64,000 nucleotides of DNA from Winogradskyella marincola (GCF_029624125.1 NZ_JARSBN010000001.1:451901-515900), one strand, 5' to 3'; positions 36,908 through 46,157 are shown, counted from the first letter of the stretch. The notes: generated by a model from the sequence alone, not told the origin. Program-made: numbers and translations.

Positions 36908-37726
36908 TTATAAAACTAATGCTTCTTGTCTAAATTGATCTTCTTCTGTTGAAGCAATACCAAGAGCTTCGTGTACGTAAGCAAAAGTTGAAAGTATTTC
37001 TGGTTTACCATCTACAATGGCAATATCGTGTTCAAAATGCACACTTGGCTTTCCGTCTTGTGTAACAATTGTCCAACCATCTTTTAGTTGCTTAACTCTA
37101 TGCGTTCCCATATTAATCATAGGCTCTATAGCAACTACCATACCTTCTATAAACTTTTTACCTCTACCACGTTTTCCATAGTTAGGCATTTCAGGGTCTT
37201 CGTGCATTTTTCGTCCTAAGCCATGTCCTACAAGCTCTCTAACTACACCATATCCTTGCGCTTCACAATACTGCTGTATTGCAAAACCAACATCTCCTAC
37301 TCTATTTCCTACTCTAAGTTGTTCTATACCTACGTATAAAGACTCTTTAGTGGTTTTAATTAATTTTTTGGTGTCTTCGGCAACATTTCCTATTTCAAAA
37401 GTATAGGCATGATCTCCATAAAAACCATTCATAAGCGCACCACAATCTACAGATACAATGTCTCCATCTTTTAATGGCACATCTGTTGGTAATCCATGCA
37501 CTACAGCTTCATTAACACTACATAGTAATGTAGAAGGGCAATCGTATAAGCCCTTAAAACCTGGTAAAGCACCATGTTCTCTTATAAACTCTTCTGCAAT
37601 AGTATCTAAATGATTGGTGGTTACTCCTTCTTTAATCTCTTTTGCAAGCATACCTAATGTTTTAGAAACAATAAGTGCGCTTTGTCTCATTAATTCAATT
37701 TCTTCTCTAGTTTTTACTATAATCAT
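36908..37726 (-). CDS. map: Type I methionine aminopeptidase
   Basis: The enzyme removes initiator Met from nascent proteins. The 272-residue protein has the pita-bread fold with metal ligands D94, D105, H168, E201 and E232 and the catalytic H77 (NEAVVHGLP; VDCGALMNGFYGDHAYTF; GHGLGRKMHEDP; VVAIEPMINMG; VHFEHDIAI). Start is the ATG at 37726: the promoter box TATCTTTG at 37745-37752 overlaps the codon of the alternative TTG at 37747, ruling that out. It heads the map-DUF3050-methyltransferase-DUF423 operon. Many flavobacteria keep map in ribosomal operons, so a second copy is possible. Confidence 0.95.
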   Translation of the reverse strand: MIIVKTREEIELMRQSALIVSKTLGMLAKEIKEGVTTNHLDTIAEEFIREHGALPGFKGLYDCPSTLLCSVNEAVVHGLPTDVPLKDGDIVSVDCGALMNGFYGDHAYTFEIGNVAEDTKKLIKTTKESLYVGIEQLRVGNRVGDVGFAIQQYCEAQGYGVVRELVGHGLGRKMHEDPEMPNYGKRGRGKKFIEGMVVAIEPMINMGTHRVKQLKDGWTIVTQDGKPSVHFEHDIAIVDGKPEILSTFAYVHEALGIASTEEDQFRQEALVL

Positions 37727-37744
37727 GTTTCCTAAATTGAGGTG

Positions 37745-37752
37745 CAAAGATA
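37745..37752 (-). promoter_or_regulatory. -7 promoter box of map operon (TATCTTTG)
   Basis: This full TAnnTTTG match on the minus strand starts 19 bp upstream of the map ATG and rules out a TTG start at 37747. Confidence 0.65.
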
Positions 37753-37822
37753 GGCAATTATAACTATTAAATAATTTTAGTAAAACATGATAAAAAACAG
37801 TTTTTATACACTTTTTGAGCAG

Positions 37823-37830
37823 TAAGTTTG
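37823..37830 (+). promoter_or_regulatory. -7 promoter box of the CoA-transferase gene (TAAGTTTG)
   Basis: Full TAnnTTTG match 18 bp upstream of the ATG at 37849. Confidence 0.55.
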
Positions 37831-37848
37831 TAGTATAAATTTCAAGAA

Positions 37849-39114
37849 ATGTTCAAAACAGTAAGCGCAGAAGAAGCCGTAAAAGTCATTAAATCTAATG
37901 ACAGAGTTTATATACAAGCTGCAGCCGCAGCACCACAAAAATTAATAAATGCAATGTCTGCCAGGCATGAAGAATTGAGAAATGTTGAAGTATGCCATTT
38001 GCATATAGAAGGTGAAGCGCCTTATGCTAATCCAGAATTAAAAGAAAGTTTTCATGTTAACTCCTTTTTTATAGGCAAAAACGTAAGACACACACTGCAA
38101 GCTGGTAACGGATCTTATACTCCTGTTTTTTTAAGTGAATTACCTACCTTGTTTCATCAAAATATTATTGACCTAGATGTTGTCTTAATTCATGTTTCTG
38201 AACCAGATAAACACGGTTACTTATCATTAGGTGTATCTGTTGAAGCTACTTTAGCAGCTATCGACAATGCTACAACTGTCATAGCTCAGGTTAATAAAAA
38301 TATGCCACGTACTCATGGAGCTGGAATTATACATTATTCTGAAATAGATTATTTTGTAGAGTGTGATGACGAAATACCAACAATGCATGCCTGTGAGCCA
38401 ACAGAAATTGAAAGTAAAATTGGCGATTATGTAGCTAGTTTAATTGAAGATAGAAGCACCTTACAGATGGGAATTGGCAACATACCTAATGCTGTTTTAT
38501 CGCGATTAACAAATCATAAGGACTTAGGCTTACATACCGAAATGTTTTCGGATGGTGTTATTGATTTAATACTGAGTGATGTTATTAACGGAAATTATAA
38601 AAAGATAAACAGAGGTCGTGCTTTAACTACTTTTTTAATGGGCTCTAAGCGTTTGTATGATTATGTAGACGACAATCCTTTTGTAGAAATGAGAGCTTCT
38701 AATTACACTAACAACACATCGTACATAAAACAAAATCCAAGAATGGTAGCCATAAATTCTGCTATTGAAGTCGACGTAACTGGGCAAGTCTGTGCAGATT
38801 CTATAGGTTCTAAAATGTACTCTGGTGTTGGAGGACAAATGGATTTTATAAGAGGTGCATCTTTAAGCAAAGGCGGAAAAGCCATTATAGCTTTACCTTC
38901 TGTAACCCGAAAAGGCATTAGTAGAATTGTTCCTTCACTAAAACCAGGTGCAGGTGTTGTTACTACTAGAGCACATGTGCATTATGTAGTAACAGAATAT
39001 GGTATTGCTAATTTATTCGGAAAAACAATAAAACAACGCGTAAAAGCACTTGTAGATATAGCACATCCAGATCACAGAGAAGAAATTGACAAAGCTTATT
39101 TTGAGCTAATGTAA
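37849..39114 (+). CDS. Acetyl-CoA hydrolase/transferase family protein
   Basis: The 421-residue protein has the Cat1/4-hydroxybutyrate CoA-transferase fold in two halves: SNDRVYIQAAAAAPQKLINAM and LHIEGEAPYANPEL in the first, then LQMGIGNIPNAVL, LHTEMFSDGVIDL (the catalytic Glu region), SGVGGQMDFIRGA and VTEYGIANLFGKTIKQRVKALVDIAHPDHRE in the second. It moves CoA between acetate and another acid; the exact pair is unknown (acetate/succinate or 4-hydroxybutyrate are common). It is monocistronic, divergent from map. Confidence 0.92.
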   Translation: MFKTVSAEEAVKVIKSNDRVYIQAAAAAPQKLINAMSARHEELRNVEVCHLHIEGEAPYANPELKESFHVNSFFIGKNVRHTLQAGNGSYTPVFLSELPTLFHQNIIDLDVVLIHVSEPDKHGYLSLGVSVEATLAAIDNATTVIAQVNKNMPRTHGAGIIHYSEIDYFVECDDEIPTMHACEPTEIESKIGDYVASLIEDRSTLQMGIGNIPNAVLSRLTNHKDLGLHTEMFSDGVIDLILSDVINGNYKKINRGRALTTFLMGSKRLYDYVDDNPFVEMRASNYTNNTSYIKQNPRMVAINSAIEVDVTGQVCADSIGSKMYSGVGGQMDFIRGASLSKGGKAIIALPSVTRKGISRIVPSLKPGAGVVTTRAHVHYVVTEYGIANLFGKTIKQRVKALVDIAHPDHREEIDKAYFELM

Positions 39115-39121
39115 AAATGGC

Positions 39122-39532
39122 TTATTTAAACCAGCCAAACAGACCTCCTTTTCTTTTTGGCTGCTTTATATTTGGCTCTTCATTGGTTATCATCTGGTAG
39201 ATTTCTCCCCAACCAAGTATGCCGCCAATATTTCTGTCGTCTATAAACAAATCGGCATGAATTTTTCGGCTTCGACTGTAATCGTATTTTTCTTCTGGAA
39301 AACTTGCATTTACAGCATAGAATTCAATACCATTTTCTTTACAAAAATCAACTGCTTCTTGTAGTTTGGTACCATTTCTATATGTCCATAAAATAAGTCT
39401 GTGACCATCTTGTTGAAGACGCTTTAACGTCTCGAAAGCAAAGATTCTTGTTTTCCCTATTTTGGGATAAGCATCTTCTACTATGGTTCCATCAAAATCT
39501 ACTGCTATTATTAATCTATCCTGAAAATTCAT
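39122..39532 (-). CDS. HAD-superfamily hydrolase, BT0820-like
   Basis: The 136-residue minimal HAD protein has motif I AVDFDGTIVED (about 9-19), motif II LILWTYRNG and a C-terminal DLFIDDRNIGG acidic motif. There is no cap domain, so it may act on large or exposed phosphorylated substrates, or have a non-hydrolytic role. ATG at 39532 is chosen over a TTG at 39544. A promoter box TAACTTTG lies at 39553-39560, between it and gpmI. Confidence 0.85.
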   Translation of the reverse strand: MNFQDRLIIAVDFDGTIVEDAYPKIGKTRIFAFETLKRLQQDGHRLILWTYRNGTKLQEAVDFCKENGIEFYAVNASFPEEKYDYSRSRKIHADLFIDDRNIGGILGWGEIYQMITNEEPNIKQPKRKGGLFGWFK

Positions 39533-39552
39533 GCAATCAATCAATTAGGCGA

Positions 39553-39560
39553 CAAAGTTA
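39553..39560 (-). promoter_or_regulatory. -7 promoter box of the HAD gene (TAACTTTG)
   Basis: Full TAnnTTTG match on the minus strand about 20 bp upstream of the ATG at 39532. Confidence 0.5.
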
Positions 39561-39574
39561 CAACAATGTGTCAT

Positions 39575-41089
39575 TTATACAAGGCTATGTTGTGTCATAG
39601 CATCAGGTTGTTCTACACCAATTAGTTTTAGAATTGTTGGTGCTATATCTCCTAAAATACCATCTTTTATAGCTTTGAGGTCTTTATCAATTAGTATAAC
39701 CGGAACCGGATTGGTTGTATGCGCTGTATTAGGTGTTCCGTCAGGATTTATCATAGTTTCACAATTACCATGATCTGCTATTAAAATTGTAGTATAATCA
39801 TTCTCTAGAGCAGAAGTCACTACATCTTTTACACAAGTATCTACAGCCTCACAAGCTTTTATTGCGGCTTCCATAACACCTGTATGGCCAACCATATCTC
39901 CGTTTGCAAAATTAAGACACACAAAGTCTGCCTCTCCTTTATTAAGTTCTGGAATTAAAGCATCTCTTAGCTCAAAAGCACTCATCTCTGGCTTTAAGTC
40001 GTAAGTAGCAACTTTTGGTGAATTTCTAAGAATTCTTGTTTCTCCTTCAAAAGGTTCCTCTCTTCCTCCTGAAAAGAAAAACGTAACATGAGGATACTTT
40101 TCTGTCTCAGCTATTCTTATTTGCTTTTTTCCGAATTTTTCTAATACTTCTCCTAGAGTTTCAGATAAATTATCTTTATTAAAAATTACGTTGATACCTT
40201 TAAAATTATCATCATAATTGGTCATGGTTACATAGTGCAAATTCAATTTGTGCATGTTGTACTCATGAAAATCTTCTTGCGAAAGTGCTTGTGTTAATTG
40301 TCGTCCTCGATCTGTTCTAAAATTAAAAAACAGAACAACATCTCCATCCTTTATAGTTGCAACTGGCTTACCATTCTCACTAACAATAAGTGGTTTTATA
40401 AACTCATCTGTTACATCTTCTTCATAGCTTTGCTCAATGTCTTTTAAAACATTTTTAGTCTGTGTTCCATTGCCATGCACTACTGCATCGTATGCTAATT
40501 TAACACGTTCCCAGCGCTTATCTCTATCCATGGCATAATAACGTCCTGTAACGGTTGCCAGTTTTCCTGTTGTTTTAGCTAAATATTCTTCTAACTCTGA
40601 TATAAATCCATAACCAGATTTAGGATCCACATCTCTACCATCTGTAAAAGCATGTACATAAACATTCTCTAAGTCATTCTCTTTTGCGGCATCTAACAAT
40701 CCGTAAACATGGTTGATATGAGAGTGTACACCTCCATCACTTACCAAGCCTAACAAATGCACGTCTTTTTTATTAGCTTTTGCATAATCAAAAGCATTTT
40801 TGAGCACTTGCTCTTCTTGAAGGGTTTTATTTTTTACAGCAAGGTTAATCTTAACTAAATCTTGGTATACAATTCTACCAGCTCCAAGGTTCATGTGCCC
40901 TACTTCGCTATTACCCATTTGCCCTTCTGGCAAACCTACATGCAAACCATCGGTTCGCAAACTTGCATTAGCGTATGTATTGTACAATCCATCTATAAAT
41001 GGAGTTTCTGCGTTGTCTATTGCTGATACTTTTGGATCTGGCGATTTTCCCCAACCATCTAATATCATTAAGATTACCTTCTTATTCAT
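39575..41089 (-). CDS. gpmI: 2,3-bisphosphoglycerate-independent phosphoglycerate mutase
   Basis: GpmI interconverts 3- and 2-phosphoglycerate in glycolysis using two Mn2+ ions. The 504-residue length is standard. The phosphatase domain carries D11 (LMILDGWGKSP), catalytic S61 in QMGNSEVGHMNLGAGR and a C-terminal ligand set in NFANGDMVGHTG and ADHGNCETM; the transferase domain carries HLLGLVSDGGVHSH and HAFTDGRDVDP. Promoter box TATATTTG at 41109-41116 is 20 bp upstream of the ATG. Confidence 0.97.
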   Translation of the reverse strand: MNKKVILMILDGWGKSPDPKVSAIDNAETPFIDGLYNTYANASLRTDGLHVGLPEGQMGNSEVGHMNLGAGRIVYQDLVKINLAVKNKTLQEEQVLKNAFDYAKANKKDVHLLGLVSDGGVHSHINHVYGLLDAAKENDLENVYVHAFTDGRDVDPKSGYGFISELEEYLAKTTGKLATVTGRYYAMDRDKRWERVKLAYDAVVHGNGTQTKNVLKDIEQSYEEDVTDEFIKPLIVSENGKPVATIKDGDVVLFFNFRTDRGRQLTQALSQEDFHEYNMHKLNLHYVTMTNYDDNFKGINVIFNKDNLSETLGEVLEKFGKKQIRIAETEKYPHVTFFFSGGREEPFEGETRILRNSPKVATYDLKPEMSAFELRDALIPELNKGEADFVCLNFANGDMVGHTGVMEAAIKACEAVDTCVKDVVTSALENDYTTILIADHGNCETMINPDGTPNTAHTTNPVPVILIDKDLKAIKDGILGDIAPTILKLIGVEQPDAMTQHSLV

Positions 41090-41108
41090 ATTCTTGTGTT
41101 TATTACCT

Positions 41109-41116
41109 CAAATATA
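41109..41116 (-). promoter_or_regulatory. -7 promoter box of gpmI (TATATTTG)
   Basis: Full TAnnTTTG match on the minus strand giving a leader of roughly 15 nt before the gpmI ATG. Confidence 0.6.
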
Positions 41117-41352
41117 AGGTATAGAATACGACTATAATTCTGTATTCAGAAAATTTTGAATGTTATTTAATCCTGAAGCTATACTATGCTGATTGTTATA
41201 TAGATACGCGATTTTACGAAAGCTTTAACAGATTTGTTTTCAAAACGTTAAATCTATGTTATATAAAATTTTAAAGTGTAACATTATAGAAATTATGTCG
41301 TCTCTTTAGTATAATCAAAAAACAAATCAATTAATTTTTTAAATCTTTCATC

Positions 41353-41748
41353 ATGAAAAAAACAGTAGTAATTTTAGCCTTAGCATTGGGCTTTTCAATC
41401 ACAAATTTAAATGCATCAAACGATCTTTTAACTTCAACAAGTGAAGTAGCTGTAAAAACTGTAGAAATAAGCCCTTTATGTAAAGCTGTAGCTACTGGTG
41501 ACTTAGATCTTGCTAAATCTTTAATAGAGCAAGGTGCAGATGTAAATGCAAAATCTAATGGTATGAGTCCTATACACTACGCTGCAAAATACAACCGTGT
41601 AGAGTTAATTAAAGTATTATTAAAAGCTGGTGCTGATGTGCACAAGTCTTGTGACCTAGGCTACACTGCCTTAAACCACGCAGAGCAATCTGAAGCTAAG
41701 GAAGCGGCACAGTTTTTGAAACGTTTTAAAAAGAAAGCGTCTAATTAA
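41353..41748 (+). CDS. Secreted ankyrin-repeat protein
   Basis: The 131-residue protein has a signal peptide (about 1-21, ending LNAS) and a short ankyrin array at about 42-128: LCKAVATGDLDLAKSLIEQGADVN, then MSPIHYAAKYNRVELIKVLLKAGADVH and LGYTALNHAEQSEAKEAAQFLKRF. It has three repeats, the minimum for a stable fold, so it probably binds a protein partner in the periplasm. It is monocistronic, with a hairpin terminator shared with the convergent M48 gene. Confidence 0.9.
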   Translation: MKKTVVILALALGFSITNLNASNDLLTSTSEVAVKTVEISPLCKAVATGDLDLAKSLIEQGADVNAKSNGMSPIHYAAKYNRVELIKVLLKAGADVHKSCDLGYTALNHAEQSEAKEAAQFLKRFKKKASN

Positions 41749-41774
41749 GACAATTATTTGAGTTAGTTAATTGT

Positions 41775-41805
41775 AAAATGCGTCTTAATAATTAAGGCGC
41801 ATTTT
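41775..41805. terminator. Bidirectional terminator between ankyrin and M48 genes
   Basis: Arms AAAATGCGTCTTAA / TTAAGGCGCATTTT (one G-U pair) with a TAA loop, flanked by A- and T-rich tracts. It overlaps the end of the minus-strand M48 gene. Confidence 0.8.
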
Positions 41806-42559
41806 TATATTTTTTAATAGCTTCTCTAATCTTTTCTATTCTATTTTCTGGATCAGGATGTGTGCTCTGAAATTCTGGAACACGATTAGGACCTGCAGCA
41901 GCTTTTAAAATCTCCATGACACCTATCATTTCCTCAGGATTGTATCCTGCTTTTATCATAAATTTTACTCCCAGCTCATCACTTTCTAATTCGTCTCCTC
42001 TTCCATTTTTTAAGAGTTGACCTTGTCCCATTTGCTGAGCAACACCTCCCATATCTATGGCAGAACTACCCATTGCTATCACTTTCCAAAAATTTGCATT
42101 TGTAATGCGCTCATTAGAATGCCTGCCTAAAACATGACCTATTTCGTGACCTAAAACTCCTGCCAACTGATCTTGGTTTTCTAATTTTGAAAACAAAGCA
42201 TAGGTTATAAAAATTTGTCCTCCTGGTAATGCAAAAGCGTTTATTGTATTTTCATCTGCTAATAAATGAAACTCATATTCGTAAGGTGTTTTTTTAGCAA
42301 TACTACTATTTACAAGCTTATTACCTACATCATCTACCAAAGCTTGATATTGGTTATTGGGATGTAAACCACCATGCTGTTTTGCCATACCTGGAGCACT
42401 TTGCAAACCTATAGCGATCTCTTGATCAGGAGATAGTGATATGGCTTGTTTTTTACCTGTGTAGGGATTAATTTCTTCTTGACTGCATTTTCTAACAAAC
42501 GCAAAGGCTACCACAGCCAAGGCTATAAGAATTCTAACTTTAAAATTACCTCTTCTCAT
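41792..42559 (-). CDS. M48-family zinc metallopeptidase
   Basis: The 255-residue protein is membrane-anchored or exported through a hydrophobic N-terminus (about 9-22). It has the zinc motif H138-E-I-G-H142 in VLGHEIGHVLGRHSNER and the distal ELESDELG segment (about 190-197) that supplies the third ligand in this family. An N-terminal region with the DEIAIGLQSA-like pattern matches the loiP/YggG-type secreted M48 proteins. The likely role is periplasmic protein quality control. It is monocistronic and convergent with the ankyrin gene. Confidence 0.92.
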   Translation of the reverse strand: MRRGNFKVRILIALAVVAFAFVRKCSQEEINPYTGKKQAISLSPDQEIAIGLQSAPGMAKQHGGLHPNNQYQALVDDVGNKLVNSSIAKKTPYEYEFHLLADENTINAFALPGGQIFITYALFSKLENQDQLAGVLGHEIGHVLGRHSNERITNANFWKVIAMGSSAIDMGGVAQQMGQGQLLKNGRGDELESDELGVKFMIKAGYNPEEMIGVMEILKAAAGPNRVPEFQSTHPDPENRIEKIREAIKKYKNAP

Positions 42560-42675
42560 GATGATTGTCTTAGTCTGATAAATTTACAAAAGTTTGACAC
42601 ATAATTTCCTGAAAAGTCATCTCATATAGCTTCAAATTTCCAAAAACATTAATTTTACAGTTTTAAACTACTAGA

Positions 42676-43101
42676 ATGAACTACGACTTTAAAATACTAC
42701 CTAACTCTGAGCTAGAGTCTATAATACCATTGGTTTTTGAACTAAATAACGGGAAGATAGAAGCTTCTGTTTTATCATCACGATTTAACGAAATAAAAAA
42801 TCAGAACTATGAATGTGCTATCATAACTTTAAAGAATGAAATAGTTGGCATCACTGGTTTATGGTTTTGTACAAGGCATTACTCTGGGAAATCTGTAGAA
42901 ATAGACCATGTATTCATAAAACCTCAACACAGAAATAAAGGATTAGGAAAATTATTTATGCGTTGGATTCAAGAGTATTGCAAAGCAAAAGGTTATGAAT
43001 CTCTTGAGCTAAACACCTATGTTCAAAATCATCCTTCTCACAAATTCTACTACAATGAAGGCTTCAAAATTTTAGGCTATCACTTTCTAAAAAAGATATA
43101 A
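42676..43101 (+). CDS. GNAT-family N-acetyltransferase
   Basis: The 141-residue GNAT protein has the acetyl-CoA loop in VFIKPQHRNKGLGKLFMRWIQEY (about 75-97; the R/Q-x-x-G-x-G/A pattern reads HRNKGLG) and the late beta5 segment LELNTYVQNHPSHKFYYNEGFKILGYHF. The acceptor is unknown. Its stop lies 1 bp from the stop of the convergent pepE gene, so there is no room for a terminator between them. Confidence 0.88.
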   Translation: MNYDFKILPNSELESIIPLVFELNNGKIEASVLSSRFNEIKNQNYECAIITLKNEIVGITGLWFCTRHYSGKSVEIDHVFIKPQHRNKGLGKLFMRWIQEYCKAKGYESLELNTYVQNHPSHKFYYNEGFKILGYHFLKKI

Positions 43102-43102
43102 C

Positions 43103-43810
43103 CTATTTTAAAAATCTTAAATCAGAGTTGGTTGGCAGTTCGTAAGGATCTTTATTGTACTCAAAAATTCTAGCTTCCAAATCACCTTTTAGTGTTAGGC
43201 TATCATCTTTTACTTCTATCCAACTCCCTTCTCTTAACCCAATAACAGGTTGCGTATTAAACGCATGAAACTCTTTAATTCTGGTTTCTCTGGTTTCTCC
43301 CATATGTGTACTACTTGGATCTGGGTCTAGATAGTGCGGATTTATATTAAACGGCACCAAACCTAAAGTCTTAAAACTTGGTGGATAAACAATAGGCATA
43401 TCGTTAGTGGTATTCATTGTAAGACCGCAAATATTACTACCTGCACTTGTGCCTAAATATGGCGTCCCATTATTTACAGCCTCTTTTATTGAAGATAATA
43501 CATCGTTTTTATACAACTGATTTACTAAAACAAATGTATTTCCACCTCCTGTAAAAATACCTTCAGCTTCTTTAATCGCTTTTTTAGGATCATCAAAAGT
43601 ATGAATCCCTCTCACTGTCTTACCTATTTTCTTAAAAGGCTCAGCCACTTTAGCTGTATACTCATCATGCGAAATACCACCTGGTCTTGCATAAGGAACA
43701 AATAATATTTCGTTTGCTGATTCAAAATGAGTCTTTAATTCATCTAAAAGGTACTCTAAAGAACCGCTTCCATGAACGGTTGATGTGCTGGCTATAATAA
43801 CTGATTTCAT
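43103..43810 (-). CDS. pepE: Dipeptidase E (alpha-aspartyl dipeptidase)
   Basis: This S51 peptidase hydrolyses dipeptides with N-terminal Asp. The 235-residue protein has the nucleophile S122 in YLGTSAGSNICG, H159 in INPHYLDPDP and the family segments FVPYARPGGISHDEY (about 37-51) and IFTGGGNTFVL (about 85-95). It is cytoplasmic, with no signal peptide. The gene is monocistronic. Confidence 0.92.
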   Translation of the reverse strand: MKSVIIASTSTVHGSGSLEYLLDELKTHFESANEILFVPYARPGGISHDEYTAKVAEPFKKIGKTVRGIHTFDDPKKAIKEAEGIFTGGGNTFVLVNQLYKNDVLSSIKEAVNNGTPYLGTSAGSNICGLTMNTTNDMPIVYPPSFKTLGLVPFNINPHYLDPDPSSTHMGETRETRIKEFHAFNTQPVIGLREGSWIEVKDDSLTLKGDLEARIFEYNKDPYELPTNSDLRFLK

Positions 43811-43937
43811 ACAACAAATTTAACATATATAGTTGTAAACTTTAAAATCGAAGCACTCCACTTTAACAAAGTTTTATTAACCCTTTTATATGAAAATTGA
43901 TGAATAAGCACGAACTTTATATAACAATAACACCAAC

Positions 43938-44753
43938 ATGAAACACATACTACTTATAATAAGTTGCTTATTAACTATTTCTATTTATAGCCAAGATATT
44001 GAGAGGGTTGCTGTAAACGGAAAAATCTCAGTTGCCTCTGAAGACAAAGAAGGCGTAACTGTATTTAATACAACAACCAATAAAGGAACTATTACAGATG
44101 AAAACGGAGAATTCTCAGCTACGGTTGCTGTAAATGATGTATTAGAATTTAGCGCTATTCAGTTCAAAGATTTTAAAGTTACTATTACCAAAGACATCAT
44201 AAAATCTAAAAAACTTACTGTTATCCTTGTAGAAGAGGTTAACAAACTAGACGAAGTCGTTATTTTACCTTTTGGACTTACAGGTAATATTAATGCCGAC
44301 TTAGAAAATGTAAGAACCTACAATGTAAGTTTAGATTATGTATACTTAGGACTAGACAATATTGAAGATTTTGAGTTTTCTGCAGATTATAAAACCAAAG
44401 CAGATAATTTGGCTTTTAATGAAAACAATCCTACTGTAGGAAACATGCTAAACATTGTTAATCTTGCTGGTTTTATTGTAAGCCAAGTTGTAGATATAGA
44501 AAAAGAAGACAAAACAGATGCCCAAAAAGCCATTAACAGAACACCTTTTAAAGAAGCTCTAGATAAATATAGTGTTAACTACATTCACACTAATTTTAAT
44601 ATTCCTCTAGATCAGGTAAATGCTTTCATTGACTATATTGAAGCCCAAGGCATCGATGAAGAACTCCTTGCAGAAGACAAAGAAATGCAATTTCTAGAAC
44701 GCATAACGCAACTAAGCAAATCTTTTCTTAAGGATAAAAGTGAAAAAGACTAA
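43938..44753 (+). CDS. CarboxypepD_reg-like secreted protein (paralog 1)
   Basis: The 271-residue protein has a signal peptide (about 1-18) and then a CarboxypepD_reg_2-like beta domain (about 22-105: VNGKISVASEDKEGVTVFNTTTNKGTITDENGEFSATV). The remaining half (about 105-271) is helical and acidic (NLAFNENNPTVGNM; FNIPLDQVNAFIDYIEAQ) and not recognised. No TonB-dependent barrel follows, so it is not a SusC. A second paralog overlaps its 3' end by 14 bp. Such pairs occur in Flavobacteriaceae; function is unknown. Confidence 0.82.
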   Translation: MKHILLIISCLLTISIYSQDIERVAVNGKISVASEDKEGVTVFNTTTNKGTITDENGEFSATVAVNDVLEFSAIQFKDFKVTITKDIIKSKKLTVILVEEVNKLDEVVILPFGLTGNINADLENVRTYNVSLDYVYLGLDNIEDFEFSADYKTKADNLAFNENNPTVGNMLNIVNLAGFIVSQVVDIEKEDKTDAQKAINRTPFKEALDKYSVNYIHTNFNIPLDQVNAFIDYIEAQGIDEELLAEDKEMQFLERITQLSKSFLKDKSEKD

Positions 44754-45537
44754 ACTCACATTTAGTCTTGTAGCACTAATTTTTTCGTTGTTGTTGCAAG
44801 CTCAAAGGCAAGAAATTAAAGGCAAATTAATTGCCGACGATGATGTGGAAGGTATTCATATCATAAACAAAACAGCATCAAAATACACTGTATCTAACGA
44901 GAAAGGCGAATTTAGTATTGAAGCAAAAGCCACAGATACATTGTTCATTTCTAGTTTAATTTATAATAACAAAGAGATCATAATTTCAAAAGAACACGAA
45001 GATTCTAATTCTATTGAAATTAAATTAGATGAAAAAGTAAGCGAACTCGATAAAGTTATTGTAGGCAAAATACTTACCGGAAGTTTACAATCTGATTTAG
45101 AAAACTCGAATGCCAAAACCGAAATCAACTTCTATGATCTTGGCATACCAGGCAACACCAAACTACCACTTACGCAAAACGAAAAAAAACTACATGATGC
45201 AGATGGTGGTTCTTGGGGACATTTAGGTCTTGGATTTGGTGTTAATTTTCATAAACTTCTCAATAAAATTAGCGGCAGAACCAAAAAACTAAAAGACATT
45301 GTAGAGCTAGATGACAGAGACAAATGTATCAACAGACTCAGAATTGATTATGAATCTATAATTTTTGAAAACGACACACTTCCCAAAAACCTTAGAGACG
45401 AGTACTTTTTATTCTCCCAAGAAGACGAAAATTTTCTAAACCTATGCAAAAAAGACAATGACATTGAGCTGCTAGAATTTTTACAACAAAAATTAAAAGC
45501 TTACAGAGAAAACCTTGATAGTTCTAATAATGATTAA
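44740..45537 (+). CDS. CarboxypepD_reg-like secreted protein (paralog 2)
   Basis: The 265-residue protein starts at GTG 44740, 14 bp inside the first paralog, so translation is likely coupled. It has a signal peptide (about 1-21, ending LLQAQ), a CarboxypepD_reg-like domain (IKGKLIADDDVEGIHIINKTASKYTVSNEKGEFSIE) and an unrecognised C-terminal half. The latter holds a Gly-rich stretch (GGSWGHLGLGFGVNF, about 146-160) and charged helices. The first 100 residues align in pattern with paralog 1, indicating tandem duplication; the C-terminal halves differ. Confidence 0.82.
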   Translation: MKKTKLTFSLVALIFSLLLQAQRQEIKGKLIADDDVEGIHIINKTASKYTVSNEKGEFSIEAKATDTLFISSLIYNNKEIIISKEHEDSNSIEIKLDEKVSELDKVIVGKILTGSLQSDLENSNAKTEINFYDLGIPGNTKLPLTQNEKKLHDADGGSWGHLGLGFGVNFHKLLNKISGRTKKLKDIVELDDRDKCINRLRIDYESIIFENDTLPKNLRDEYFLFSQEDENFLNLCKKDNDIELLEFLQQKLKAYRENLDSSNND

Positions 45538-45542
45538 CTTTG
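45535..45542 (+). promoter_or_regulatory. -7 promoter box TAACTTTG
   Basis: Full TAnnTTTG match overlapping the stop codon of paralog 2 and 44 bp before the ATG at 45586. Confidence 0.5.
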
Positions 45543-45585
45543 GAATACTTTTTGGGTTTTCTCAAAAAGAATAAGAAAATCTTAT

Positions 45586-46092
45586 ATGAAATCAGCATCC
45601 TTTATTTTCGCCTTAGTCGTAGGCATACTATTAACATCCAGTAGCACTAAACACGAATATTACGTAAGTGTTACCAATATAGAATATGCTAAAGAACAGC
45701 AGTCTGTTCAGATAATTAGCCAGATTTTTATTGATGATTTTGAAAGACTTATTCGTCAGCGTTATGATGAAACCATAACACTTGCCGAGGAAGATGAGCC
45801 AGAGATTGTAGATGAATACATGAAACGGTATCTAAAAGACAAACTAAAAATTAAAATTAACGGCACAGCATATGATTTTAATTACATTGGAAAAGAATAT
45901 AAAGACGACATTACCTATTGCTATCTCGAAATAGAAAATATCAAAAACATCAAATCTATAAATGTTGTTAATCGTATTCTGTTTGATGTACTTCCAGATC
46001 AACAAAATATCGTTAGACTAAAACTATTAAACAAAAACAAGAGTTTCTTACTCATTTCTGAGAATGATGAATGCGTGTTAAACTTTAACTAA
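45586..46092 (+). CDS. DUF6702 family protein, exported
   Basis: The 168-residue protein has a short signal-like N-terminus (about 1-22) followed by HEYYVSVTNIEYAKEQQSVQIISQIFIDDFERLIRQRY, the DUF6702 hallmark. It is a beta-sandwich-like, acidic protein. In Flavobacteriaceae DUF6702 genes often sit next to an M1 metallopeptidase and a CarboxypepD_reg gene, as here, so a shared role in processing surface proteins is possible but unproven. Confidence 0.85.
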   Translation: MKSASFIFALVVGILLTSSSTKHEYYVSVTNIEYAKEQQSVQIISQIFIDDFERLIRQRYDETITLAEEDEPEIVDEYMKRYLKDKLKIKINGTAYDFNYIGKEYKDDITYCYLEIENIKNIKSINVVNRILFDVLPDQQNIVRLKLLNKNKSFLLISENDECVLNFN

Positions 46093-46157
46093 AAATTCTG
46101 TTAAAACGCCTTAATTTCTCTATTTTCGGAATCATTTTTTAATTAACACTAATTGCA

